A stretch of DNA of 64,000 nucleotides from Herpetosiphon gulosus (GCF_039545135.1 NZ_BAABRU010000013.1:160518-224517), one strand, 5' to 3'. Positions 18,935 to 28,384 are shown, numbered from the stretch's first letter. The notes: a model not told the origin generated them from the letters alone. Made by a program: numbers and translations.

Positions 18935-19012
18935 AATACCACCGTAGACAGCAGGTGCGTTCGCGCTTAATGATGCCAAGCATCACCCGCCGAGGTAGCT
19001 GATAGATTCTTG
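18935..19012 (+). ncRNA. Ribosomal protein L10 leader (autoregulatory mRNA element)
   Basis: The segment contains ACCGTAGACAGCAGGTGC (18941-18958) and CACCCGCCGAGGT (about 18985-18997), the paired hallmarks of the L10 leader family in the 5' UTR of rplJ in many bacteria. The known role is binding of L10-L12 complex to repress rplJL expression. It lies between the promoter and a terminator-like hairpin. The call rests on motif recognition, not a covariance search. Confidence 0.82.
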
Positions 19013-19039
19013 CAATCTTCCACACAATTGTGTGCTACT

Positions 19040-19072
19040 GCCTCTGCGTGTCGTTACACTCAGGGCTTTTTT
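19040..19072 (+). terminator. Attenuator-like terminator in the rplJ leader
   Basis: GCCTCTGCGTGT (19040-19051) pairs, with a bulge, with ACACTCAGGGC (19056-19066), followed directly by TTTTTTA. It lies between the L10 leader and the rplJ Shine-Dalgarno, the right place for a conditional terminator. Confidence 0.7.
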
Positions 19073-19099
19073 ATTTGCCTGTGAAAGGAGGTGAACGGA

Positions 19100-19624
19100 A
19101 TGCCAACACAAGCTAAGGTTGCAACCGTTGCCGAATTAACCGAACGCCTAAACCGCGCTCAAATGCTTTTAGTTGCCGACTATCGCGGCTTGACAGTTGC
19201 CGAATTGAACGAACTTCGCAAGAAAGTTCGTGAAAAAGGCGGCGAGGTGATTATTGCAAAAAACACCTTGACCCGCTTGGCAGCACGCGAAGCAGGTAAA
19301 ACTGAAATTGAAGAATTCTTGGGTGGCCCAACCGCACTGGCATTTTCATACGATGATATTCCAGGCGTGGCGAAGGCAATTGATGATTTCTTCAAAGCAT
19401 CGAAGAAAGATATTAAGGTCAAAGGCGGGATCGTCGGTACCTCAAAAATCACTGGCGCAGATGTCGAACGGGTGGCCAAAATGCCAACCCGCGACGAAAG
19501 CTTGGCCAAGATCTTGGGCGGTATCAATGCTCCAGCAAGCCGAATTGTCGGTGGCTTGAAGGGTGTTATGCGCAATATTGCCTACATCCTCGGTGCACAC
19601 GCACAAAAAGGTGCTGAAGGCTAA
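19100..19624 (+). CDS. rplJ: 50S ribosomal protein L10
   Basis: 174 residues. Typical L10 N-terminal RNA-binding domain: [55 protein letters not shown] and [11 protein letters not shown]10 anchors L7/L12 dimers to 23S rRNA at the base of the ribosomal stalk. ATG 19100 follows AGGAGG (19086-19091) by 8 nt; the upstream GTG at 19091 overlaps the Shine-Dalgarno and is rejected. rplL follows 85 bp downstream. rplK, rplA and rpoB, the common neighbours, are absent from this locus. Confidence 0.97.
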   Translation: MPTQAKVATVAELTERLNRAQMLLVADYRGLTVAELNELRKKVREKGGEVIIAKNTLTRLAAREAGKTEIEEFLGGPTALAFSYDDIPGVAKAIDDFFKASKKDIKVKGGIVGTSKITGADVERVAKMPTRDESLAKILGGINAPASRIVGGLKGVMRNIAYILGAHAQKGAEG

Positions 19625-19709
19625 TCGCATTCGTTCGGCGAATCGCCTAGCCTTTTCGCCAAATCAACTTTGAAATCCCTATTTTATTGCTTTGGAGGCA
19701 ATTACACTC

Positions 19710-20102
19710 ATGGCTTCAGAAAAAGTAACTGCATTGTTGGAAGAACTCAAAGGCTTGACCTTGGTTGAAGCTGCTGAATTGGCTAAGGAAATGGAAGAAG
19801 TATTCGGCGTTTCAGCCGCTGCTCCAGTGATGGTTGCTGGCGTTGCTGCTGCTGGCGATGCTCCAGCCGCTGCTGCTGAAGAACAAACCGAATTCACCGT
19901 TATCTTGAAGGGCGCTCCAGCCGACAAGAAAATCGCGATCATCAAAGCCGTTCGCGAAGTTGTCGCTGGCTTGGGCTTGAAAGAAGCCAAAGATTTGGTC
20001 GAAGGCGCTCCAAAACCAGTCAAAGAAGGTGTCAGCAAAGAAGAAGCCGAAGCTGCCAAGGCTGCTTTGGCCGCTGCTGGTGCAGAAATCGAAATCAAGT
20101 AA
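19710..20102 (+). CDS. rplL: 50S ribosomal protein L7/L12
   Basis: 130 residues. N-terminal dimerisation helices ([20 protein letters not shown]), an Ala-rich hinge ([20 protein letters not shown]), and the conserved C-terminal factor-binding domain ([40 protein letters not shown]). It recruits elongation-factor GTPases to the ribosome. ATG 19710 has GGAGG at 19694-19698; the TTG at 19692 is a track artefact. A strong terminator follows at 20122, ending the operon. Confidence 0.97.
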   Translation: MASEKVTALLEELKGLTLVEAAELAKEMEEVFGVSAAAPVMVAGVAAAGDAPAAAAEEQTEFTVILKGAPADKKIAIIKAVREVVAGLGLKEAKDLVEGAPKPVKEGVSKEEAEAAKAALAAAGAEIEIK

Positions 20103-20121
20103 GTTTTTACTTGGCTTTCAG

Positions 20122-20160
20122 CCGACGTTTGGGGTTTAGCCCTCAAACGTCGGTTTTTTT
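20122..20160 (+). terminator. Strong rho-independent terminator after rplL
   Basis: CCGACGTTTG pairs with CAAACGTCGG (outer ends 20122 and 20153), followed by seven T residues. It separates rplJL from the downstream kinase genes. Confidence 0.93.
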
Positions 20161-20242
20161 GTTAATTTCAGGCTTGTTGCCCGCTATTCTGCCAAAATTG
20201 GATTAAACTGAGGAGAAGGCTTTTTTTCAGTTGTGAGTTGCC

Positions 20243-20740
20243 ATGCTTGTTGTTGTTCAACTTATCAAAACGCGTTGGACAGTGCCCCACGGCCAACGTC
20301 CGCCGCAGTTGTGTCAAGGCACACCTGAACGTTTAAGTGTTATGCCGCTCCCACCCCATGGTTTTGTCCAAGGCGCTGTGTTGCATCACGCCGAATTCGA
20401 TGAAACCAACGCCTATACCCGCCCAACTCGGGCCAATTTGCGCACCTACAGCGATTTGCGTCATCTGTATCATAATGGTTTAGGTTTGCGCCTCAATACG
20501 ACTCCACAGCTTGAGGTGCTGTTGCGCTTGCCTGAACAAACGCTTTCAACCAGTTTGATGCAGTTGGCGATTGGCGAATGGGGTCAGCTGAGTTATAAAA
20601 CCCGTTTTGGCTTGGAACGCGAGGCCACCTATACCAAATATGTCTTCAATATCACCTACCGCGCCTATCTTGACCCATTTGTATTTATGCGCGGCAGCCC
20701 GCAGCATACTATTCATTTGCCATTGGAGCAGACCCCATGA
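20243..20740 (+). CDS. Conserved-looking protein of unknown function
   Basis: 165 residues, not recognised. It is soluble, with no signal peptide or TM segment, and is rich in aromatic and His residues (HHAEFDETNAYTRPTRANLR, YTKYVFNITYRAYLDPF). The stop overlaps the ATG of the following PfkB-type gene by 4 bp, so the products are translationally coupled and may work together. A GGAG lies about 24 nt upstream of the ATG, too far to be a good Shine-Dalgarno, so the start could differ slightly. Confidence 0.65.
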   Translation: MLVVVQLIKTRWTVPHGQRPPQLCQGTPERLSVMPLPPHGFVQGAVLHHAEFDETNAYTRPTRANLRTYSDLRHLYHNGLGLRLNTTPQLEVLLRLPEQTLSTSLMQLAIGEWGQLSYKTRFGLEREATYTKYVFNITYRAYLDPFVFMRGSPQHTIHLPLEQTP

Positions 20741-21516
20741 GCCTTGAGTATCTGTTGATTGGGGCATTAACTCGCGATCGTACATCAACTGGCTGGCAGC
20801 AGGGTGGCACTGGCACATTTGCGGCGCGAGCTTTAGCCGCTTGTGGCATTGCAACCACGATCATTACGCCAGCCCACGCCAAGATCATTTTTGATTTGCC
20901 GAGCAACAGCACGCTGGTGCGCTTGCCTAGTCGAGCCACTGCCACCTTTGAAAATCGCTATCATGGTGATGCTCGCACTCAGTGGCTGCATGCCGCGCCA
21001 ACCCCGTTGGATTGGGCCAATCTTGCGCCGCATTGGCAACAAGCCAGCCTAGTGCACCTTGCACCCTTAGCCCAAGAATTAACCACAATTCCGCCGCGCA
21101 AGGTTTTTCCGCAGGCTATGATTGGCTTGACGGCCCAGGGTTGGCTCAGGCATTGGGATAGTTCGGGCCGAATCCAACCCAAACGTTGGCAACCGACCTC
21201 AACGGAGTTAGCTCAAATTGATGCTTTGGTGGTGAGCGATGAGGATGTTGGTGGTGATGTGCAGCTGGTTGCTGGTTGGGCGCAGCACTGTGGTTTGGTC
21301 GCAATGACCCAAGGCTCACATGGCGCAACGATTTGGGTTAATGCTCAAGCCCAGCATGTCGCGGCCTATCCAGTGTCAGTTAGTGACCCAACCGGAGCAG
21401 GCGATGTCTGGGCGGCGGCTTGGTTTTGGCGCATTCAGCAGGGTAGTTCGGCCTTGCAAGCCGCCGATTGGGCTTGTCAACAAGCTGCCTTGCACATTAG
21501 TGGTCAATTGGTCTAA
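20737..21516 (+). CDS. PfkB-family kinase-like protein
   Basis: 259 residues, shorter than typical ribokinases (~300). Visible signatures are the N-terminal GGTGTFAARALAACG and the C-terminal DPTGAGDVWAAAWFWR with catalytic Asp. The middle (RLPSRATATFENRYHG) recalls the substrate lid of the inositol-kinase-like branch. The substrate is unknown. It is coupled to the preceding unknown gene (4-bp overlap). A hairpin of a REP-like repeat at 21602 can serve as terminator. Confidence 0.8.
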   Translation: MSLEYLLIGALTRDRTSTGWQQGGTGTFAARALAACGIATTIITPAHAKIIFDLPSNSTLVRLPSRATATFENRYHGDARTQWLHAAPTPLDWANLAPHWQQASLVHLAPLAQELTTIPPRKVFPQAMIGLTAQGWLRHWDSSGRIQPKRWQPTSTELAQIDALVVSDEDVGGDVQLVAGWAQHCGLVAMTQGSHGATIWVNAQAQHVAAYPVSVSDPTGAGDVWAAAWFWRIQQGSSALQAADWACQQAALHISGQLV

Positions 21517-21588
21517 GCGTCCTTACCGCCAGCCTTTATCCCGCTTGGTGAAGAAGTGGAGTTTCCAGTTTTAAGGATAACTGACGTT

Positions 21589-21720
21589 CCCTCACCCCCA
21601 ACCCCTCTCCCACGGTGCGGGAGAGGGGAGTTTAGTTTTGTGGTTTTCCATGATTCAGGATGATTAATAAGTCAATTCCCCTTCGCCTGCTAGGCGGGAG
21701 AGGGGGCTAGGGGGTGAGGG
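21589..21720. repeat. REP-like CCCTCACCCCC repeat pair with hairpins
   Basis: Between convergent genes. The first hairpin is CCCCTCTCCC (21602-21611) with GGGAGAGGGG (21619-21628), followed by AGTTTAGTTTTG; a second C-rich/G-rich hairpin spans about 21678-21706. The outer words CCCTCACCCCC and GGGGGTGAGGG are inverse of each other. Related copies lie at 28245 and 31087. It may terminate transcription from both sides. Confidence 0.75.
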
Positions 21721-21729
21721 AAACCTGAT

Positions 21730-22110
21730 TTAGCGCAGCACAATAACTTCAACTTCAACCTGCACATCGCGAGGCAGGCGAGCGACTTGCACGGTCGAGC
21801 GAGCTGGTGGGTTTTCAGGGAAGTATTCGCCATACACGGCATTGACCGCTGCAAAGTCGTTCATATCAGCCAAGAAAATTGTGGTTTTAACGACTTTTTC
21901 AAAGTTGGTGTTGGCTGCCGTCAGTACGGCCCGAATATTTTCCATGACGCGGCGGGTTTGAGCCGTCACGTCGCCCTCGATCACTTGGCCGGTTGCTGGG
22001 TCAAGCGGAATTTGGCCTGAGCAGAACAACAATCCATCAATTGCGATTGCTTGTGAGTAGGGGCCAATTGCGGCGGGAGCATTAGACGTGCTGATAACTT
22101 CACGGGTCAT
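21730..22110 (-). CDS. ridA: RidA family reactive enamine/imine deaminase
   Basis: 126 residues, the normal RidA length. Signature residues: APAAIGPYSQAIAIDGLLFC, SGQIPLDPATGQ, and PPARSTVQVARLPRDVQVEV, where the Arg of the PARST segment binds the carboxylate and the final Glu of the VEVEVI strand is the usual catalytic-site residue. RidA trimers hydrolyse 2-aminoacrylate-type enamines released by PLP enzymes. It is last in the eno-yraN-ridA run, 21 bp after yraN. Confidence 0.95.
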   Translation of the reverse strand: MTREVISTSNAPAAIGPYSQAIAIDGLLFCSGQIPLDPATGQVIEGDVTAQTRRVMENIRAVLTAANTNFEKVVKTTIFLADMNDFAAVNAVYGEYFPENPPARSTVQVARLPRDVQVEVEVIVLR

Positions 22111-22131
22111 TGAAAACTCCTTGATAGCTGC

Positions 22132-22506
22132 TTATTCTATCGAAATTGCTTGAAAATGCTCAAGTTGGGGTTGACCACGGGAGAGCGTGATCGCGATGGC
22201 ATCGATGCGGTAATCGCCGAGCCATGGGGTTTGGGCTGCATCGAGGGCTTCTAAATAAGCTTGGAGCAAACGAGCTAAACGATGGCGTTTTTTGAGGGTC
22301 AATGATTCAGCGGCGCTGCCATGGGCTGTGCCTCGGCGGGTGCGCACTTCAATAATCACCAAGGTTGCCTGATCATAAGCGATCAGATCGATCTCACCCC
22401 AACGACAACGCCAACCGCTGGCGATCAGTTGATAGCCTAATTGTTGTAGATACTCAGCGGCGTATTGTTCGCCCCAACGCCCAAGTGCTTTGCGATCATC
22501 GGCCAT
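22132..22506 (-). CDS. yraN: YraN/UPF0102 family nuclease-like protein
   Basis: 124 residues of the UPF0102 family, with a restriction-endonuclease-like fold. N-terminal LGRWGEQYAAEYLQQLGYQL, then the GEIDLIAYD and IIEVRTR motifs, where Asp and the Glu-x-Arg (in place of E-x-K) correspond to the PD-(D/E)xK core. The cellular role of the family is not settled. It lies 64 bp downstream of eno and 21 bp upstream of ridA on the minus strand. Confidence 0.9.
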   Translation of the reverse strand: MADDRKALGRWGEQYAAEYLQQLGYQLIASGWRCRWGEIDLIAYDQATLVIIEVRTRRGTAHGSAAESLTLKKRHRLARLLQAYLEALDAAQTPWLGDYRIDAIAITLSRGQPQLEHFQAISIE

Positions 22507-22531
22507 GCTTGCTCCCCCTAAAATAGCAAGC

Positions 22532-22553
22532 GGACACGCGCCGTTGCGTGTCC
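22532..22553 (-). terminator. GC-rich hairpin after eno
   Basis: GGACACGC (22532-22539) pairs with GCGTGTCC (22546-22553). On the minus strand it is followed by GCTTGCTATTTTAG, so it may be a weak terminator or an RNA-stabilising hairpin between eno and yraN. Confidence 0.45.
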
Positions 22554-22570
22554 TGAATGGTCAGTATCGA

Positions 22571-24119
<1,549 letters not shown>

Positions 24120-24806
24120 CTAGGCTACAACTACGGTTTCAACCCCATCCAAAAAGCCATTGAGATCGGTGATGCGCACCCGCCCGACATTCGGGGCTGC
24201 TAACGAGGCTGCTTTGACAACCGAGGTATAGGTGGCATCGAATGCGCCTTGTTTGATGTAGCGTTCGCATTGTCGCCCTGAAATGCCACTAATTCGTCGC
24301 CCACTGGCATAAACCCCTGGGGTTTGCACAATGTAGGTTAATTGATCAGCGGCCAATGCTGAGGCGATCATCTGGGCTGCCGTATCAGCGTTGAGCAATT
24401 TCACTGCACCTGTGGCACTTTCCATCGCCAATGGAGCTAAAACTGGCAGCCAAGCCTGCTCTAGCAAATAGTGCAACACCTCAAAGCGCACAATTGGCTC
24501 ATCGCTTTTGGGCAGCAAATACATCAATTCCAAATCCGAGCCACATAAGCCAATTGCTTGCAAATGATGTTGCGTCAGCGCAGCAACCAAGCGCGGATTG
24601 ATCCCGCCACGCAAAGCCATGGCTGCAATTTCGGCAGCAGCCGGATGATTCGGGCCACCAATAGCGTTTAAGACGCGCGGCAAAATGCTGCCACCACCAT
24701 GAATTAAAACCACTTGATCGTCGATGCTGCTTAAGGCACTAATTAATGTTTGCAATGAATCAGCTTGATCCACTTCGTAGCCGCTAATTTTGATTACGTG
24801 CGTCAT
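24120..24806 (-). CDS. Amino-acid kinase family protein, divergent acetylglutamate-kinase-like
   Basis: 228 residues, shorter than usual ArgB (about 250-300). Family motifs: THVIKISGYEV (lysine of strand beta-1; ArgB has KxGG), VVLIHGGGSILPRVL, and LLNADTAAQMIASALAADQL followed by YIVQTPGVY. NINAD and LTDVPGV are the usual ArgB versions, so several positions are altered. It may be a diverged N-acetylglutamate or LysW-type kinase. No other arginine gene is adjacent. The start at 24806 is chosen by homology; an upstream start at 24836 is possible. Confidence 0.75.
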   Translation of the reverse strand: MTHVIKISGYEVDQADSLQTLISALSSIDDQVVLIHGGGSILPRVLNAIGGPNHPAAAEIAAMALRGGINPRLVAALTQHHLQAIGLCGSDLELMYLLPKSDEPIVRFEVLHYLLEQAWLPVLAPLAMESATGAVKLLNADTAAQMIASALAADQLTYIVQTPGVYASGRRISGISGRQCERYIKQGAFDATYTSVVKAASLAAPNVGRVRITDLNGFLDGVETVVVA

Positions 24807-24892
24807 TGCTGTTGTCCCCATCTGTGTTGTACACAATTGTAACGAGGGGGACTAGCCAACAATAGGATTAAAGATGACGAAGCGGTGACAGT

Positions 24893-25801
24893 TTATTTAG
24901 GCAATTGCGCTAATGCTTGCCAAACATGAGTTCGCTCCGGAAAGCCATTGGTTGCGCCTTTGACTGCAATTTTTCTGGCAGCCACATATTGCCCAAAACT
25001 CAGGGCTTGGCGGGGAGCCAAATCGCTGGCCAAACCTGCAATAAAACCAGCGCAAAACGCATCGCCTGCTCCCGTTTTATCGACGACTGGCCCAAGTTCA
25101 AAGGCTGGTTCATATTCGATTATGTTTGTTGTTCGCACGCCAAGGGTTGCACCATGATTGCCATGGGTTGCTACCACGATTTCAACCTCAAATTGCTGCC
25201 ATAATCGGCGCATGAATTCATGACTATGCATAGCCAGTTGCTCAGTGCTAAGGATAACAATCGAAGCAGCTTGCAGAAAATCACGGTGATATTCGTCAAT
25301 ATCGATCAAGGCTTGTACATCGACAATGACTTTCCTGCCAGCTTCGCGGGCAGCTTGGGCAACGTAGCGACACCAGTTTTGGGTCGAGCAATAGACCCAT
25401 TGGCTTTGTGCAAATAGCGCTGGTAATGTGGCTTCGGGGTAACGATAACGATGTACCGCTTTGGGGTCGTTGATGCACTGGCGATTCCCATCAGCATCAA
25501 TTAATACAACTGTGCGCGAGGTTATTGGCCAATCGGGGCGAATGCAGTTGGTGGCTAAACCTTTGGCTTGGGCCAGTTGCAGCACCAGCTCAGCCATACG
25601 ATCTTGACCAACTACACTACCAAAATGAACCTGGTGGCCCAGCGCAGTTAAGCCAACCGCGACATTGGCCGCAGCTCCGCCAATCTCATCGCTAATGCCA
25701 TCGAAGCTAAATAATGTATCGCCCACGTGCAGTGGAAATTGCCCAATTGAAACGCTGGTATCAAGATTAAGATCGCCAAAAACAACAATCGCCTGATCCA
25801 T
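24893..25801 (-). CDS. PfkB-family sugar kinase
   Basis: 302 residues. Ribokinase signatures: VFGDLNLDTSVSIGQFP, EIGGAAANVAVGLTALGHQV (substrate Gly-Gly and Asn), and the C-terminal VDKTGAGDAFCAGFIAGLAS with catalytic Asp. Phosphorylates a sugar or nucleoside; the substrate is not determined. It is 86 bp upstream of the ArgB-like gene and 41 bp downstream of the NUDIX gene on the same strand, so the three may form one transcript. Confidence 0.88.
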   Translation of the reverse strand: MDQAIVVFGDLNLDTSVSIGQFPLHVGDTLFSFDGISDEIGGAAANVAVGLTALGHQVHFGSVVGQDRMAELVLQLAQAKGLATNCIRPDWPITSRTVVLIDADGNRQCINDPKAVHRYRYPEATLPALFAQSQWVYCSTQNWCRYVAQAAREAGRKVIVDVQALIDIDEYHRDFLQAASIVILSTEQLAMHSHEFMRRLWQQFEVEIVVATHGNHGATLGVRTTNIIEYEPAFELGPVVDKTGAGDAFCAGFIAGLASDLAPRQALSFGQYVAARKIAVKGATNGFPERTHVWQALAQLPK

Positions 25802-25842
25802 TGTATGCTCCTCAAACTCAATAATTTAGTGGTTGCGCAGGG

Positions 25843-26358
25843 CTAGCGCGGGTGGGCGATAATCCATGGGGCTTCATACCAACCAACTTCGTGGTTGGGT
25901 TGCTCACGCCATTGCTGCAAAATATGTTGATGAAATGGCGCTAAAGCTGGGTATTGATCAGGTTCGAACCAACCCATTTGATCAACCTCACGCGAGGCTT
26001 GAAATGTGCCGCCAACCAGCTTGCCACACACCACAAACTCAAATTTAGGGCGATCGCGAGTAACGCCAATTAATGCCAAGCGTTCAGCGCGGACGTGCAA
26101 GCCCGATTCTTCATGTACTTCGCGTTCGAGGGTTTCGAGCGGCGATTCACCTTTGCTCATCCAACCGCCAGGCATGCCCCACGGATGCGAGCGGCGATAG
26201 GTATGATGAAACAATAATAAACGCCCCTGCTCATCGGTGATAATGCCTGCCACACCCAGCAAAAAGTGCGGGTTGATCAGATTAGCAGCGAGCCAGTGCA
26301 AGCGCGGCGGCAAACGAAAGCGTTTTAATAATGGAAAAATAAAGCTTGGTAATTCCAC
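25843..26358 (-). CDS. NUDIX hydrolase
   Basis: 171 residues. The full Nudix box GX5EX7REUXEEXGU is at about 64-86 (GGWMSKGESPLETLEREV then HEESGL), which binds metal and cleaves nucleoside diphosphate-X bonds. An N-terminal ~35-residue helix (PLLKRFRLPPRLHWLAANLI) precedes the domain. The start is GTG with GAGG 5-6 nt upstream. The substrate is unknown. Confidence 0.9.
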   Translation of the reverse strand: MELPSFIFPLLKRFRLPPRLHWLAANLINPHFLLGVAGIITDEQGRLLLFHHTYRRSHPWGMPGGWMSKGESPLETLEREVHEESGLHVRAERLALIGVTRDRPKFEFVVCGKLVGGTFQASREVDQMGWFEPDQYPALAPFHQHILQQWREQPNHEVGWYEAPWIIAHPR

Positions 26359-26414
26359 AAAAACCTCATAATTACGCTATTTGCTTTAGTATACGCCGAG
26401 ATTGAGCTAGTGAG

Positions 26415-26894
26415 CTATGGCAGGCCAAACACAGCTTGAATGGTTAATGTAAACAACAAACACAAACCAAGATAAATTAAATGCCAAACTGCCCGCCACC
26501 GCCAATTTAGATTGTTAAAATTGAACTTGATCTGTTCGCTAACCACAATACCTAAACTAATGATGCCAAACCAAAGCGTAAATAGACTTGCGCCTGAGCC
26601 ACGCACAAGCATCGTAACAGCATCATGAATTGCCCCACAGATAATAAATGTGAGCATAATTGCCAACCAGCGTGGCCCAATGCGGCGCAATGGCGCTTCA
26701 ATATATCGTGCCAACCCATAGCCAAAAATCGGATTCCAATAACGCCAAAACCCAGCCAAACTATTAGCCCCAAATGCACGCTTTAACATGGCACTTAACG
26801 AGCCTTTGGCTCCAAGTGGTAAGCCAGTACGCCAGCGAATATAGGTTGTCAGTGAAATTCGTGATGCTGAGGTTGGAGTAGATTGTTCGTGCAT
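26415..26894 (-). CDS. Short MBOAT-like membrane protein
   Basis: 159 residues with three hydrophobic segments at the C-terminal end (RWLAIMLTFIICGAIHDAV, LFTLWFGIISLGIVVSEQ, WHLIYLGLCLLFTLTIQAVF). GFWRYWNPIFGYGLARYIEA followed by CGAIHD resembles the C-terminal catalytic part of membrane-bound O-acyltransferases, which have a W-R-x-W and an active-site His. Full MBOATs have 350-500 residues, so this is a minimal relative or a fragment. It stands alone upstream of lexA, divergently transcribed. Confidence 0.55.
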   Translation of the reverse strand: MHEQSTPTSASRISLTTYIRWRTGLPLGAKGSLSAMLKRAFGANSLAGFWRYWNPIFGYGLARYIEAPLRRIGPRWLAIMLTFIICGAIHDAVTMLVRGSGASLFTLWFGIISLGIVVSEQIKFNFNNLNWRWRAVWHLIYLGLCLLFTLTIQAVFGLP

Positions 26895-27019
26895 TGAACG
26901 ATTCCCATAATCAAGAATTAGCAGCGCTACGCAAAAACCCTGATTGGGTTACCAATTGCTTAATTTCGCTTAATAGAGGCCTAATTTGGTCAATTAAACA
27001 AAAAAGTAGAACATCCTAG

Positions 27020-27048
27020 TTGACAGAACATATGTATTTTTCTATAAT
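27020..27048 (+). promoter_or_regulatory. lexA promoter
   Basis: TTGACA (27020-27025), 17-nt spacer, TATAAT (27043-27048): a consensus vegetative promoter. The LexA-operator-like site lies inside its spacer. Confidence 0.88.
27026..27037 (+). promoter_or_regulatory. Probable SOS box (LexA operator)
   Basis: GAACATATGTAT resembles the GAAC-N4-GTTC SOS box, with an ACATATGT palindromic core but an imperfect right half. It sits between -35 and -10 of lexA, the right place for autorepression. Two further AGAAC half-sites occur at 27008-27012 and 27056-27060. Confidence 0.6.
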
Positions 27049-27120
27049 AAAGACTAGAACGTCTATTCGTGTATGGCTGAATACCCACAGCCTCGTCGGC
27101 CCTGAAAGGAAGGCGCTTCA

Positions 27121-27765
27121 ATGAGCGGATTATCGCAACGCCAACAACGGATCTATGATTACATCAAGCAATTTATTCGCACAAATGGCTATGCTCCGGC
27201 GATTCGCGATATTCAACGCGAGTTAAGTATTTCATCAACCTCAGTGGTTGCCTATAACTTACGCGCCCTCGAAAGCAAAGGCCATATCCGCCGCGAAGGT
27301 AATATCTCGCGAGCTATCGAATTGATCAATGCTGAGCAACCACTACCAACCGTGCTTGGTGGCCAACGGGTGCCAGTGCTGGGCGTAATTGCCGCTGGTC
27401 AGCCTATTCCAGTTCCCAACGATTCGGCCAACTCCGACGATTCGGTGTTAGTGCCCGAGGAAATTGTTGGCAGTGACAAGCTGGGCGATGTTTATGCCTT
27501 GCGGGTCAAAGGCTATTCGATGGTCGATGCCTTGATTGCCGATGGCGATATTGTCTTGTTGCGCTATCAGGCAACCGCCGAAAATGGCGAGATGGTCGCT
27601 GCCCGTATTCGCGATGAAAACGAAGTTACTTTGAAACGGATCTATTGGGAAGGCGACCGTGTGCGGTTGCAACCAGCTAACGTCACCATGGATGCAATGT
27701 ACTATCCATCAACCAATGTGGAAGTGCAAGGCCGTGTGGTTGGGGTGATTCGTAACCTCGGCTAA
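27121..27765 (+). CDS. lexA: LexA repressor
   Basis: 214 residues. The N-terminal winged helix-turn-helix (LSQRQQRIYDYIKQFIRTNG, PAIRDIQRELSISSTSVVAY) binds SOS operators. The self-cleavage bond is Ala92-Gly93 in LGVIAAGQPIPV, the catalytic Ser133 lies in VKGYSMVDALIADGD, and Lys172 in ENEVTLKRIYW. RecA-triggered autocleavage derepresses SOS genes. A consensus promoter, an operator-like site and a 'GAAAGGAAGG' Shine-Dalgarno precede it, and a terminator follows. It is transcribed alone. Confidence 0.97.
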   Translation: MSGLSQRQQRIYDYIKQFIRTNGYAPAIRDIQRELSISSTSVVAYNLRALESKGHIRREGNISRAIELINAEQPLPTVLGGQRVPVLGVIAAGQPIPVPNDSANSDDSVLVPEEIVGSDKLGDVYALRVKGYSMVDALIADGDIVLLRYQATAENGEMVAARIRDENEVTLKRIYWEGDRVRLQPANVTMDAMYYPSTNVEVQGRVVGVIRNLG

Positions 27766-27792
27766 AATCTAAATAAAACCACATAAACCCAA

Positions 27793-27819
27793 GGGACGGA
27801 ATTATTTCCGTCCCTTTTT
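27793..27819. terminator. lexA terminator overlapping the opposing gene's end
   Basis: GGGACGGAA (27793-27801) pairs with TTCCGTCCC (27806-27814), followed by TTTTT. It serves lexA on the plus strand. The opposite-strand gene ends with its TAA at 27804-27802, in the loop, so one hairpin arm is also the coding sequence for Gly-Arg-Lys. Confidence 0.9.
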
Positions 27820-28098
27820 GTTGCTACGTTGATTAATCTTCTCTTGGGTTTCGATCAATTTGGCTTGCTGTTCTTGGAGTTTGTGTTGTTCTTGGGCTTT
27901 TTGCAGCGCTGCCTCGCCGAGTTTGATCCCAACATTTTTCATCTCTTGGTCGTAGGCTCGTTTACCCCGCCACAGCAAAAACGGAATCAACACGGGCCAC
28001 CATGGCCGCAAATCTTGGAATTTCTGGCGATAATCCTCGACTTGGGCGCGAACTCTGGTGATATTGCTGAAGGTGGATAAGATTTTTTGTTTGACCAT
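27802..28098 (-). CDS. Small basic coiled-coil protein of unknown function
   Basis: 98 residues, strongly charged. A short hydrophobic patch (WWPVLIPFLLW near 38-48) could be a membrane-associating helix. The C-terminal half is a Gln/Lys/Glu-rich coiled coil (LQKAQEQHKLQEQQAKLIET). ATG 28098 has GGGAG 8 nt upstream; the TTG at 28113 would overlap that site. Not recognised. It converges on lexA, sharing the terminator hairpin. Confidence 0.68.
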   Translation of the reverse strand: MVKQKILSTFSNITRVRAQVEDYRQKFQDLRPWWPVLIPFLLWRGKRAYDQEMKNVGIKLGEAALQKAQEQHKLQEQQAKLIETQEKINQRSNKKGRK

Positions 28099-28244
28099 CA
28101 CGTATACTCCCAACTAAAGCTAGTTGCATTATAGCTGAGATCGCCAAGCAATGGTCATTGTTTTGGTTCCCTCACCCCCTCACCCCCTCCTTTCAAGGGT
28201 AGGTTTTAACAATGATTGGGTGGGATATGGAGTCGATTTGCATG

Positions 28245-28348
28245 CCCTCACCCCCTGACCCCCTCTCCCGCACGCGAGGCGAGGAGGAACCGTTCTAGGA
28301 GTGCTCCCCTCGCCCACCGCAGTGGGCGAGGGGTTGGGGGTGAGGGGT
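28245..28348. repeat. REP-like palindromic element, copy A
   Basis: About 104 bp bounded by CCCTCACCCCC and the inverse GGGGGTGAGGG. The inner hairpin CCCCTCGCCCAC / GTGGGCGAGGGG has a CGCA loop. Most of its length matches 31087-31189. A smaller fragment (CCCTCACCCCCTCACCCCCTCC) lies just upstream near 28169-28190. Confidence 0.78.
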
Positions 28349-28384
28349 CATGATGCATTGCTAACGCATATGGATAACCAAGAG

